64,000 nucleotides of DNA, from the NCBI RefSeq assembly GCF_005233835.1, contig NZ_SZQA01000011.1, positions 1 to 64,000 on the forward strand, read 5' to 3'. Source of the stretch: Herbidospora galbida. GTDB taxonomy: Bacteria; Actinomycetota; Actinomycetes; Streptosporangiales; Streptosporangiaceae. Position 1 is the first letter of the stretch; each line of letters opens with the position of its first letter. The notes below the pieces were generated by a model. It saw only the letters and a list, made by a program, of their open reading frames with translations, did not search any database and had not been told where the DNA came from. The position numbers and the translations under genes were made by a program. Shown here piece after piece: positions 9,131 through 17,064 of this stretch.

Positions 9131-9931
9131 TCAGAGCTTGCCGACGACCTGGCTCAGCAGGCCGCCCATCCGCTGCGCGGTGGCCCGGCCGACCTCGAGG
9201 ACCTCTTCGTGGTTCAGCGGCTCCCCGACGAGGCCGGCGCCCGGGTTGGTGACCAGCGACAGCGCCAGCACCTCGGCCCCGCACTGCCGGGCCGCGATGG
9301 CCTCCAGCACAGTCGACATGCCGATCAGATCCCCGCCAAGGGTGCGGAGCATGCGGATCTCGGCCGGAGTCTCATAAGTCGGGCCGCGGAAGGCGACGTA
9401 CACCCCCTCGGCCAGCGACGGGTCGGCCTCCCGCGCGAGCGCGCGCAGCCGCTTGGAGTAGACCTCGGTGAGGTCGAGGAAGGTCGCGCCGGTCAGCGGG
9501 TTGGCGCCGGTCAGGTTGATGTGGTCGCTGATCAGGACCGGGTCGCCCACGTTCTGGGTCTCGGGCCGCAGCCCGCCGGCGGCGTTGGTCAGCACGACCA
9601 CCCGAGCCCCGGCCGCGCAGGCGGTCCGGATCCCGTGGACGACCGGCTCGACGCCGAGCCCTTCGTAGAGGTGAGTGCGGCCGAGGAAGATCAGGACGTG
9701 CCGGCCGTTGGGTGCCTTGACGGCCCGGATCCGCCCCGCGTGGCCCTCGACGGCCGGGGGAGCGAAACCGGGCAGATCGGTCGAGGGGAACTCGGCGAGT
9801 GGCGCACCGATGGCGTCGGCCGCCGGCACCCAGCCGGAGCCCATGACGAGAGCCACGTCGAACGCGTCGACTCCCGTTTTCGCGCGCAGCGCGGACGCCG
9901 CGTCGGCGGCCAGGGAAAATGCGTTACTCAC
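9131..9931 (-). CDS. punA: purine nucleoside phosphorylase, trimeric (NP-II) type
   Basis: A 266-aa enzyme that splits inosine or guanosine with phosphate into base and ribose 1-phosphate. Family motifs are present: VMGSGW near residue 30, EGHAGRI, LGRTHLYEG, LTNAAGGL, FRGPTYETPAE and GMSTVLEAIAAR, as in the mammalian/mycobacterial trimeric class rather than the hexameric E. coli DeoD class. The gene lies upstream of the phospho-sugar mutase on the same strand with 14 bases between. Phosphopentose or hexose mutase activity next to a phosphorylase suggests the sugar phosphate is recycled. The gene symbol is by family only. Confidence 0.92.
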   Translation of the reverse strand: MSNAFSLAADAASALRAKTGVDAFDVALVMGSGWVPAADAIGAPLAEFPSTDLPGFAPPAVEGHAGRIRAVKAPNGRHVLIFLGRTHLYEGLGVEPVVHGIRTACAAGARVVVLTNAAGGLRPETQNVGDPVLISDHINLTGANPLTGATFLDLTEVYSKRLRALAREADPSLAEGVYVAFRGPTYETPAEIRMLRTLGGDLIGMSTVLEAIAARQCGAEVLALSLVTNPGAGLVGEPLNHEEVLEVGRATAQRMGGLLSQVVGKL

Positions 9932-9948
9932 GCTCCTGAGCGTACAAG

Positions 9949-10401
9949 TCAGTCACCGAGGGACTTACAGGGACGGGCACGCAGTTCGTGGACGTAGTCA
10001 TCAGGGGCCCCCGCCTTCTCGGCCGCGTCGGCGATGATGCCGAGATAACGCGCCGCGGGAAGCCCGCCCTCATAGGAGTCGACCACGTAGAACCAGGCCA
10101 GCACGTCGCCGTCGAGCGTGGCCACCCGCAGCCGGATCTTCGTGTAGAGCCCGAGGTCGAGGCCCGTCCAGCGGTCGAGCGACGGTTCGTCCCACTCGGG
10201 CACGTCGTAGAGGACGACGAACACCTGCGAGCCCTCGTCTTCGACCACGGTCGCCAGCGGGCCCTCCCAGCCGACGTCCTCCCCGCCGAAGGTCAGCCGC
10301 CAGCCGGTCAGCCAGCCTGTTCCCCTCATCGGCGAGTGTGGCGCCCGCTCGGCCATCTGCTTCGGGTCCATGTTGCTGCCATAGGCGGCGTATACAGGCA
10401 C
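9949..10401 (-). CDS. gamma-glutamylcyclotransferase-fold protein
   Basis: A 150-aa protein with the GGCT/AIG2 fold. It begins with the signature YAAYGSNM (residues 4-11), which forms the substrate-binding loop, and carries GWRLTFGG and WTGLDLGLYTKIRL in the positions expected for the family. An acidic residue in DSYEGGLPAARYL matches the catalytic glutamate region. Its physiological substrate is not known in actinomycetes. It is 17 bases upstream of the purine nucleoside phosphorylase gene and on the same strand, so it may head that operon. It is divergent from lpdA. Confidence 0.85.
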   Translation of the reverse strand: MPVYAAYGSNMDPKQMAERAPHSPMRGTGWLTGWRLTFGGEDVGWEGPLATVVEDEGSQVFVVLYDVPEWDEPSLDRWTGLDLGLYTKIRLRVATLDGDVLAWFYVVDSYEGGLPAARYLGIIADAAEKAGAPDDYVHELRARPCKSLGD

Positions 10402-10497
10402 CGCATCAGCCTAAACCAAGATCGCCCGCTGGACCGGCCGTGGCGGTTCCACGTAGTCGTGCCGTTACACCTCTTCGGGTGCGGGAGAATGGGACAT

Positions 10498-11889
10498 GTG
10501 ACAAGGATCGTGATCATCGGCGGCGGCCCCGGCGGATACGAGGCGGCCCTGGTCGCCGCTCAACTCGGTGCCCGGGTCACCGTGGTCGAGGAAGAGGGGC
10601 CGGGCGGCGCGTGCGTGCTGACCGACTGCGTCCCGTCCAAGACCATGATCGCGACCTCGGTCCGCAAACAGGCCCTCCTCGACGGCGCCTCGCTGGGCGT
10701 CCACTTCACCGGCGGCTCCGACGGAGACGTCGGCGGCGCGGTGGCCGACATGCCGGTCGTGAACCGGCGTGTCAAAGAGCTGGCCCGCGCCCAGTCGGCC
10801 GACATCGCGGCCCGCCTGGCCGCCGAGAACGTCGAGGTCGTCCGGGGCCGCGGCCGCCTGATCGAACCCGGCACCGTCCGGGCCGGCGACCGCACCATCC
10901 GCGCCGATGTGGTCATCGTCGCCACCGGCGCCACCCCCCGGGTCCTGCCCGGAGCCGAGCCCGACGGGGAGCGCATCCTCACGTGGCGGCAGATGTACGA
11001 CATCGACGAGCTGCCCGAGAAGCTGATCGTCGTCGGGTCGGGGGTGACCGGCGCCGAGTTCGCCGGCGCCTACATGTCCCTGGGCTCCGAGGTGACCCTG
11101 GTCTCCTCGCGCGACCGCATGATGCCCAACGAAGACGCCGACGCGGCCGAGGTCCTCGAAGAGGTCTACCGGCGGCGCGGCATGAACGTGATGGGCCGCT
11201 CGCGCGCCTCCTCCGTCAAGCGCACCGCCGACGGCGTCGTGGTGACGCTCGAAGACGGCCGCACCGCCGAGGGCACCCACTGCCTGATGACGGTCGGCAT
11301 GGTCCCCAACACCTCGGGCATCGGCCTGGAGGAGAACGGCGTCCGGCTCGACCGCAACGGCTTCATCGAGGTCGACAAGGTCTCCCGGACCTCCGCGCCC
11401 GGCGTCTACGCCGCCGGCGACTGCACCGGCGTGCTCATGCTCGCGTCGGTGGCCGCCATGCAGGGCCGCATCGCGGTGTGGCACGCCCTGGGCGAGGCCG
11501 TCCAGCCGATCCGGCTCGCGACGGTGGCCTCCAACATCTTCACCGATCCCGAGATCGCGGCGGTGGGGGTGACCCAGAAGCAGGTCGAGAACAAGGAAGT
11601 CGACGCGAAGGTCGTGAAGCTGCCGCTGGCGACCAACGCGCGGGCCAAGATGCAGGGCTTCCACGACGGCTTCATCAAGATGTTCTGCCGGCCCAACACC
11701 GGGATCATCCTGGGCGCGGTCGTCGTCGCTCCCCGCGCGTCGGAGCTGATCCTGGCGCTGTCGGTGGCGGTGCAGCACCGGCTGACGGTCGACCAGCTGG
11801 CTCACACGTTCGCGGTCTATCCGTCGCTGTCGGGGTCCATCACCGAGGCGGCACGGCGACTGATGTCGCCGCTGACGGCGGGAATCTAG
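10498..11889 (+). CDS. lpdA: LpdA-type NAD(P)H-quinone dehydrogenase (class I disulfide reductase family)
   Basis: A 463-aa FAD flavoprotein. The FAD-binding GGGPGGYEAA is at the N-terminus, a second dinucleotide fold follows (VVGSGVTGAEFAGAYMSLG), then the FAD motif VYAAGDCTG. The C-terminus (FAVYPSLSGSITEAARRLM) lacks the His-Glu pair of true lipoamide dehydrogenases, as in mycobacterial LpdA (Rv3303c), which acts on quinones. Unlike that protein, which as I recall has lost the first cysteine, this one keeps both redox cysteines (CVLTDC). I chose GTG at 10498 (VTRIVIIGGG); an ATG at 10489 has its purine-rich site too close. It is divergent from the GGCT-like gene. Confidence 0.87.
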   Translation: MTRIVIIGGGPGGYEAALVAAQLGARVTVVEEEGPGGACVLTDCVPSKTMIATSVRKQALLDGASLGVHFTGGSDGDVGGAVADMPVVNRRVKELARAQSADIAARLAAENVEVVRGRGRLIEPGTVRAGDRTIRADVVIVATGATPRVLPGAEPDGERILTWRQMYDIDELPEKLIVVGSGVTGAEFAGAYMSLGSEVTLVSSRDRMMPNEDADAAEVLEEVYRRRGMNVMGRSRASSVKRTADGVVVTLEDGRTAEGTHCLMTVGMVPNTSGIGLEENGVRLDRNGFIEVDKVSRTSAPGVYAAGDCTGVLMLASVAAMQGRIAVWHALGEAVQPIRLATVASNIFTDPEIAAVGVTQKQVENKEVDAKVVKLPLATNARAKMQGFHDGFIKMFCRPNTGIILGAVVVAPRASELILALSVAVQHRLTVDQLAHTFAVYPSLSGSITEAARRLMSPLTAGI

Positions 11890-11917
11890 TCACTGCGGGA
11901 GAGTTCCCCGGCGCTTG

Positions 11918-11957
11918 GTCGGGCGGCCGCCGCCGCCCGACAGTTCGGCATATCGGC
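11918..11957 (+). repeat. dispersed hairpin repeat, copy A
   Basis: A 10-base perfect stem (11918-11927 with 11932-11941, loop CGCC) is followed by TCGGCATATCG (11945-11955). The same hairpin-plus-11-mer arrangement occurs at 35372-35412 and, inverted, at 25809-25844. Here it sits between two convergent genes and could also act as a transcription stop for both. Confidence 0.6.
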
Positions 11958-11992
11958 CTGGGCCGGAGCCTGACGCCGCGGTCCGGGGCGGT

Positions 11993-13186
11993 TCAGCGGG
12001 GGAGGACTGAGCGGACCCGCTGCAGCGCCTGCCTCCCGTGGTGCACCGCTGCCGCGGCCGCGTGGAGTTCCTCCGGGGTCCGGGCCAGGTAGAGGGCCTG
12101 CTTGGCCGCCTCGTAGGCGTCGAGGGCGGCTCGCCAGTCGTGGCTGGGGCCGCTCACCGCGTTGACCTTCATGTCGAAGTCGAGGGTGTCGATCTCCTCA
12201 CCGAAGCGGGTCACGTCCTCCTCCGCCACGCGGCGGGCCATGGTGAAGTTGGCGTCGCTGCGGCGGGTGCGCTGGTGGCTCAGACCCCAGACGATCAACG
12301 TCAGGCTCAGGCCCAGCGCTCCGGCCAGGATGATCAGCAGGGCGGGCGACATGCCCAGGATCCGCGACGGCAGCTGGCGGCTGGCCGGGGCGGGCGTCGG
12401 GTCGTCGCCGGTCTCGGGCGACTCCTCCGGCGGCGTGAACGAGACGCCGGTCGGCAGGTCGGCCGGGGTGCCCTGCGCCCCGGCGAGGTTCAGGTCGTCG
12501 GCCTGGACGAAGCTCGTCTTCTCGACCACCGCGCCGGTGAAGTCGGCGCCCTGGAGTTCGGCCTGGGTGAACTGGGCCTCGGTCAGGTCGGTCTGCTTGA
12601 AGACGGCGTGCTGGAGCTGGGCCTGGCCGAACTCCGCCTCCTTCATCTTCGCCCGGGAGAAGTCGGCCGTCCGGCCCTTGACCTGGCCGAGTTCGGCCTC
12701 GTTCAGGTCGGCGCCGACGAGCTTGGCGTTGGTCAGCGTGACCTGGGTCAGGTTGGCCCTGGTCATGACCGCGTCGGTCAGGTCGGCGTGGGGGAACTCG
12801 GCCTGGCCGGCCTCGACGTCGACCAGGGTGGCGCCGCGCAGGTTGGCCTGCTTGGCCCGGAGCTGACCCAGGTCGGCGGAGGTCAGGTCGGCGCCGCGCA
12901 GGTCGGCGTATTCGAGGTGGGCCTGGGTGAAGTCGGCCTCCTTCATGGAGGCGTCGCGGAGGATCGCGCCCGTCAGGTCTTTCTGGGTGAAGTCGACCTC
13001 GTCGAGCTTCGCGCCGGTGAGATCGGCGCAGCGCAGGTCGCTGGGGAGCTGGCGTCCGTTGGTGAAGTCGGCGCCGCGGAGCTTGGGGCCGGAGCCCTTC
13101 TGGCAGGGCGCCGCCGCGGCGTTCGCGGCGGTGGCGGGGACGAGGACCAGCGAGAGGGCGAAAGATAAGGCGACGAGGGCACGCAC
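11993..13186 (-). CDS. secreted/membrane-anchored pentapeptide-repeat protein
   Basis: A 397-aa protein. A signal peptide (VRALVALSFALSLVLV, cut near ANAAAA) is followed by about 35 A(D/N)LXX-type repeats (LRGADFTNG, CADLTGAKL, ANLRGATL), which should form a right-handed beta-helix. A Pro/Glu/Thr-rich linker, one transmembrane segment (ALLIILAGALGLSLTLIVWGL) and a cytoplasmic helical tail (EEDVTRFGEEIDTLDFDMKV, then HDWRAALDAYEAAKQAL) complete it. The tail is closely similar to that of the neighbouring gene at 13324-14691. The start is GTG at 13186 with AGGAGG nine bases upstream; the longer frame from 13261 has no such site. Function unknown. Confidence 0.82.
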   Translation of the reverse strand: MRALVALSFALSLVLVPATAANAAAAPCQKGSGPKLRGADFTNGRQLPSDLRCADLTGAKLDEVDFTQKDLTGAILRDASMKEADFTQAHLEYADLRGADLTSADLGQLRAKQANLRGATLVDVEAGQAEFPHADLTDAVMTRANLTQVTLTNAKLVGADLNEAELGQVKGRTADFSRAKMKEAEFGQAQLQHAVFKQTDLTEAQFTQAELQGADFTGAVVEKTSFVQADDLNLAGAQGTPADLPTGVSFTPPEESPETGDDPTPAPASRQLPSRILGMSPALLIILAGALGLSLTLIVWGLSHQRTRRSDANFTMARRVAEEDVTRFGEEIDTLDFDMKVNAVSGPSHDWRAALDAYEAAKQALYLARTPEELHAAAAAVHHGRQALQRVRSVLPR

Positions 13187-13277
13187 GGGAAACAGCCTCC
13201 TGAGGGGATGATCCGAGTTTCTCACGCGCCCTTTCGCCCCGCTTGCAGTCACCTTGAACACCCCCTCGACACGGGAA

Positions 13278-13309
13278 GGCCCCGCGGACCTTTCGAGGTC
13301 CGCGGGGCC
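13278..13309 (-). terminator. strong hairpin after the glycine-rich membrane protein gene
   Basis: A perfect 13-base stem (13278-13290 with 13297-13309) has a six-base loop TTTCGA. It lies 15 bases past the stop of the minus-strand gene ending at 13324. There is no long T tract, as is common in actinomycete terminators. Confidence 0.7.
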
Positions 13310-13323
13310 CGTGCCGGGTGTGT

Positions 13324-14691
13324 CTACCAGTCGCCGCCGCCGAAGTCGCCGCCGCCGAAATCGGAGCCGCCCCAGTCGCCGCCGCCACCGAAGTCGCCGC
13401 CGCCGAGGTCACCTCCGCCGTCGGCCGCCACGCCGTCGGCGTAGCCCGCGTCGTAGCCGTATCCGCCGTAGCCGAAGCCGCCGAAGGCGCTGCCGAGCAT
13501 CGTGCCGACCAGCATGCCGGTCAGCAGGCCGTCGAAGCCGCCGTAGTAGCCGTTGGCGTAGGGCTGGTAGGCCGGGCCGGCCGCCCAGTAGGGCGCCCGC
13601 TGGCCGTTGGGCAGGACCACTTCGCGCATCTGGGGGTCGAAGCCGCGCTCGATCGCGTTGGCGTCCATGGCGCAGGCCGGGACGTCGCGGAGCGCGCCGC
13701 CGGGCGGGGCCCAGCGGACGTTGCGCACCGAGGGGCCGTGCTGGGGGTTGAAGAAGCACGGGGGAAGCCGCTCGGGCAGCGGGAGCTGGTTGACCTTGGC
13801 CTTCACGACGGCCAGGGCGTAGCGGCCGTCTTCGAGGGTGGCGGTGACGTCGCGCAGTTCGTCGGCCCGCCGGACCTGCTGGAGCTGGACCTTCGCCTTC
13901 TCGTACGAGTCGAGGGCGTGCTGCCAGTCGTGGTCGGTGCCCGCGGCCGGGAGCATCTTCGCGTCGAGGTCGAGCGAGGTGATCTCCTCGCCGAACTTGG
14001 TGACGTCTTCCTCGACCGTCTGCTTGACCGCCTTGAGGTCGGCGGCCTCCTTCTCCTCGCGCCGGCGCTTGTTCCGGCGGGAGATCAGCCAGATGCCGCC
14101 GCCGCCGACCACGGCGATGACGCCGAGGCCGATCCAGACGCCCGCGTTGCCGCTGATCGTGTCACCGGGGCCCTGGGCTCCCCTGGGGTTGCCCGAGAGC
14201 TGCATGTCGACCCGGTTGGTGAACTCCTGCATCACGGCCACCGGGTCGCCGACGTGGGCGTAGGCCGACTCATTGGCGATCTTGGCGGCCGCGTTCTGGG
14301 GGAACGCGCTGGTCCCGGCGAACAGGCTCGTGCCGTCGATGACCGCGACGGTCGCCGCGGAACGGCCGTTCTTGTCGAGCTCGGTGAGCAGGCCCGGGAT
14401 GAACTGCGGGGCGTTGGCGCGGGTCACGGTGCCCTCGGGCAGCGCGACCGCGTAGATCGGGTATTTCGAGTCCTGCAGCGCCTGCGTGATCTCCGACTGC
14501 TGCGCGCTCGTCAGGGGGGATCCGCTCACCGTGAACAGCTGGCTCTGCTTCCACGCACCTACCACCGTCGCCGCGTCGGGAGGCGCCGCGGCGGCCCCCG
14601 CGGGGGAGCTCACCAGGAAAAGGGCGGACAAGCCGATGAACAGGGCCGCGACGGCGCCCCCAAGGCGGCCTAGTGGGTGGGATTTTGTCAC
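13324..14691 (-). CDS. membrane protein with TPM-like extracellular domain and Gly-rich tail
   Basis: A 455-aa protein. The signal peptide (LGGAVAALFIGLSALFLVSS) is followed by an extracytoplasmic domain that looks like a divergent TPM/YgcG fold (LDKNGRSAATVAVIDG and similar). One transmembrane segment (VWIGLGVIAVVGGGGIWLI) precedes a cytoplasmic helical module (EEDVTKFGEEITSLDLDAKM, then HDWQHALDSYEKAKVQL), which is the same module as in the adjacent pentapeptide protein. The tail ends in GGGDFGGGDW-type repeats, a feature of TPM proteins. The start is GTG at 14691 with GGAGG eight bases upstream. The two adjacent genes are likely parts of one process at the membrane; what it is cannot be said. 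Confidence 0.8.
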   Translation of the reverse strand: MTKSHPLGRLGGAVAALFIGLSALFLVSSPAGAAAAPPDAATVVGAWKQSQLFTVSGSPLTSAQQSEITQALQDSKYPIYAVALPEGTVTRANAPQFIPGLLTELDKNGRSAATVAVIDGTSLFAGTSAFPQNAAAKIANESAYAHVGDPVAVMQEFTNRVDMQLSGNPRGAQGPGDTISGNAGVWIGLGVIAVVGGGGIWLISRRNKRRREEKEAADLKAVKQTVEEDVTKFGEEITSLDLDAKMLPAAGTDHDWQHALDSYEKAKVQLQQVRRADELRDVTATLEDGRYALAVVKAKVNQLPLPERLPPCFFNPQHGPSVRNVRWAPPGGALRDVPACAMDANAIERGFDPQMREVVLPNGQRAPYWAAGPAYQPYANGYYGGFDGLLTGMLVGTMLGSAFGGFGYGGYGYDAGYADGVAADGGGDLGGGDFGGGGDWGGSDFGGGDFGGGDW

Positions 14692-14813
14692 GATTCGGCC
14701 CTCCTTCGTCCATGAGGACGAACGGCGTTGCGCGATGGTTCCTCTGCACTCCACCGTATCCGCCCGTGGACCGCGCCACGCGCGCGGATGAGCCCGCCGG
14801 ACAAGGGGATCCG

Positions 14814-16559
14814 CTACGCGTCCTTGATCTCGCAGATCACTGACCCGGCGGTGACCGTCTGACCCACCCCCGCGGCCAGCCCGGTGATCACGCCCACCTT
14901 GTGGGCGGTGAGCGGCTGCTCCATCTTCATGGCCTCCAGGACCACGATCGTGTCGCCGGGTGACACCGACTCGCCGTCTCCGGCGACGACCTTGACGATC
15001 GTCCCCTGCATGGGGCTGACCAGCGAGTCACCGGACGCCGCCGCCTTCTTGGCGGCGCCGCCGGAGCGCTTGGGAGCCTTCTGTACGGACCTCGCCGGCC
15101 CCCCGCCGGAGAACCCCGACGGCAGGACCACCTCCAGCCGCTTGCCCCCGACCTCCACCGTGATCCGCTCACGGGCGGCCGGCTCGGCCGTCTCCTGGGC
15201 CCCGTCGTAGGGCGGGACGTCGTTCACGAACTCGGTCTCGATCCAGCGCGTGTGCACCGAGAACGGCTCGGAGACGAACGCCGGGTCGGACACGATCTTC
15301 CGGTGGAACGGGACGACCGTGGGCATCCCGTCGATCTCGAACTCCGCCAGGGCCCGCCGGGCCCGCTCCAGCGCCTGGGTGCGCGTGGCCCCCGTCACGA
15401 TCAGCTTCGCGACCAGCGAGTCGAACGACTGGGGGACCGTCATCCCGGCCTCGTAACCCGAGTCGAGCCGGACGCCCGGCCCCGACGGCGTGCGCAGCGC
15501 GGTCAGCGTGCCGGGGGCGGGCAGGAAGCCGCGCCCGGCGTCCTCGGCGTTGATGCGGAACTCGAAGGAGTGGCCGCGCAGCTTCGGGTCGCCGTAGCCG
15601 AGGGTCTCCCCGTCGGCGATCCGGAACATCTCCCGCACCAGGTCGATGCCCGACACCTCCTCGGTGACCGGGTGCTCCACCTGGAGACGGGTGTTGACCT
15701 CCAGGAAGGAGATCGTGCCGTCCTGGCCGACGAGGAACTCGCAGGTGCCGGCCCCCACGTAGCCGGCTTCGCGGAGGATGGCCTTCGAGCTGTCGTACAG
15801 GATGACCATCTGCTCTTCGGTCAGGAACGGCGCGGGGGCCTCCTCGACGAGCTTCTGGTGGCGGCGCTGGAGCGAGCAGTCGCGGGTCGAGACGACGACC
15901 ACGTTGCCGTGGGCGTCGGCCAGGCACTGGGTCTCGACGTGGCGGGGACGGTCGAGGTAGCGCTCGACGAAGCACTCGCCCCGGCCGAACGCGGTGACGG
16001 CCTCGCGCACCGCGGACTCGTACAGATCGGGGATCTCCTCCATCGTGCGGGCCACCTTGAGCCCGCGCCCGCCGCCGCCGAAGGCCGCCTTGATCGCGAT
16101 GGGCAGACCGTTGTCGGCGGCGAACGCCACGACTTCCTCGACGCCCGATACGGGGTCGGGGGTGCCGGCCACGAGGGGGGCGCCGACGCGCTGGGCGATG
16201 TGCCGGGCCTGCACCTTGTCGCCCAGCGACATGATCGCCGACGGGGGCGGGCCGATCCAGGTCAGCCCCGCGTCGATGACCGCCTGGGCGAAGCCCGCGT
16301 TCTCGGCGAGGAAGCCGTAACCGGGGTGGACCGCGTCGGCGCCCGTCCGGCGGGCCACGGCCAGCAGCTTCTCGATGTCGAGGTAGGTCTCCGCGGGGCT
16401 CTGCCCGCCCAGCGCGTGGGCCTCGTCGGCCACTCTGACGTGCAGGGCGTCCAGATCCTGGTCCGCGTACACGGCGACGCTCGCCAGACCCGCGTCCGCG
16501 CACGCACGGGCGATCCGAACGGCGATCTCGCCCCGATTGGCGATCAGGACCTTCTCCAC
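14814..16559 (-). CDS. acyl-CoA carboxylase alpha chain (biotin carboxylase plus BCCP)
   Basis: A 581-aa subunit that carboxylates biotin with ATP and bicarbonate and carries it to the carboxyltransferase that makes malonyl- or methylmalonyl-CoA. The biotin carboxylase half has [16 protein letters not shown] at the start, the ATP-grasp glycine loop ([12 protein letters not shown]) and [17 protein letters not shown] Lys/Ala-rich linker leads to the biotinyl domain with EAMKMEQ near residue 545, where the Lys is biotinylated. Length fits actinobacterial AccA2/AccA3. The partner beta and epsilon subunits lie 20 kb away at 36487-38276, and a biotin ligase is at 44910. It stands alone on the minus strand. 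Confidence 0.95.
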   Translation of the reverse strand: MEKVLIANRGEIAVRIARACADAGLASVAVYADQDLDALHVRVADEAHALGGQSPAETYLDIEKLLAVARRTGADAVHPGYGFLAENAGFAQAVIDAGLTWIGPPPSAIMSLGDKVQARHIAQRVGAPLVAGTPDPVSGVEEVVAFAADNGLPIAIKAAFGGGGRGLKVARTMEEIPDLYESAVREAVTAFGRGECFVERYLDRPRHVETQCLADAHGNVVVVSTRDCSLQRRHQKLVEEAPAPFLTEEQMVILYDSSKAILREAGYVGAGTCEFLVGQDGTISFLEVNTRLQVEHPVTEEVSGIDLVREMFRIADGETLGYGDPKLRGHSFEFRINAEDAGRGFLPAPGTLTALRTPSGPGVRLDSGYEAGMTVPQSFDSLVAKLIVTGATRTQALERARRALAEFEIDGMPTVVPFHRKIVSDPAFVSEPFSVHTRWIETEFVNDVPPYDGAQETAEPAARERITVEVGGKRLEVVLPSGFSGGGPARSVQKAPKRSGGAAKKAAASGDSLVSPMQGTIVKVVAGDGESVSPGDTIVVLEAMKMEQPLTAHKVGVITGLAAGVGQTVTAGSVICEIKDA

Positions 16560-16745
16560 CGGGAGCTCCTATCCCTCGACCTTGACACTGGAGTGTATGG
16601 ATTCCCACGTCACTACCCTGCGGCGACCCGGCCGTTGACCTGCCGAACCGGCCCCGAGTCATAGCGGCTGCGCATAACCGGTGCTCAGGGCTGATGCGGC
16701 GTCTACGGTGAGGGCGCCATATCGGTGTCCGTGAAGGGAAAAAAG

Positions 16746-17018
16746 ATGAGTCAGAGCTTGCTCGGCGGTGACCCGGCGGAGATGCAGACCATGGCCGCCC
16801 AGTTCACCCAGCAGGCCGACCAGGTCCGCGCGACGATGGCCACCCTCGACCGTGAGGCCGCCAAGGTCGGCTCGGTCTGGACCGGCCCGGGTGCGGAGCG
16901 GTTCCGTGACGCGTGGCAGAACTACCGGGCCGCCTTCCAGCGCATGTCGGAGGAGCTCAACGAGGCGTCCCGGACGATCAACACCTATCGAGGCAACATC
17001 GAGTCCGCCACCCGCTGA
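16746..17018 (+). CDS. WXG100-family secreted protein (ESX substrate)
   Basis: A 90-aa helical protein with a central WTG (SVWTGPGAERF, near residue 44), flanked by two amphipathic helices as in EsxA/EsxB helical hairpins. Such proteins leave through type VII secretion as dimers, with the C-terminal tail recognised by the EccC ATPase. The start is ATG at 16746 with AAGGGA about ten bases upstream; a GTG at 16725 is less likely. It is convergent with the EccC-like gene and shares a terminator hairpin with it. Only one WXG100 gene is present, so it may form a homodimer. Confidence 0.88.
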   Translation: MSQSLLGGDPAEMQTMAAQFTQQADQVRATMATLDREAAKVGSVWTGPGAERFRDAWQNYRAAFQRMSEELNEASRTINTYRGNIESATR

Positions 17019-17024
17019 CCAGTG

Positions 17025-17055
17025 GGCGTGGTTCCTTCGCGCCGGGAACCACGCC
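17025..17055. terminator. bidirectional terminator hairpin between WXG100 and eccC
   Basis: An 11-base perfect stem (17025-17035 with 17045-17055) with a nine-base loop lies between the two convergent stops. It can serve both directions. Confidence 0.75.
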
Positions 17056-17064
17056 TTCCGCGTG

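Noticed and set aside
16582-16664. -35/-10-like pairs before the WXG100 gene
   Set aside because: The matches are poor (TTGACC with TCATAG, 18-base spacer) and not better than background.
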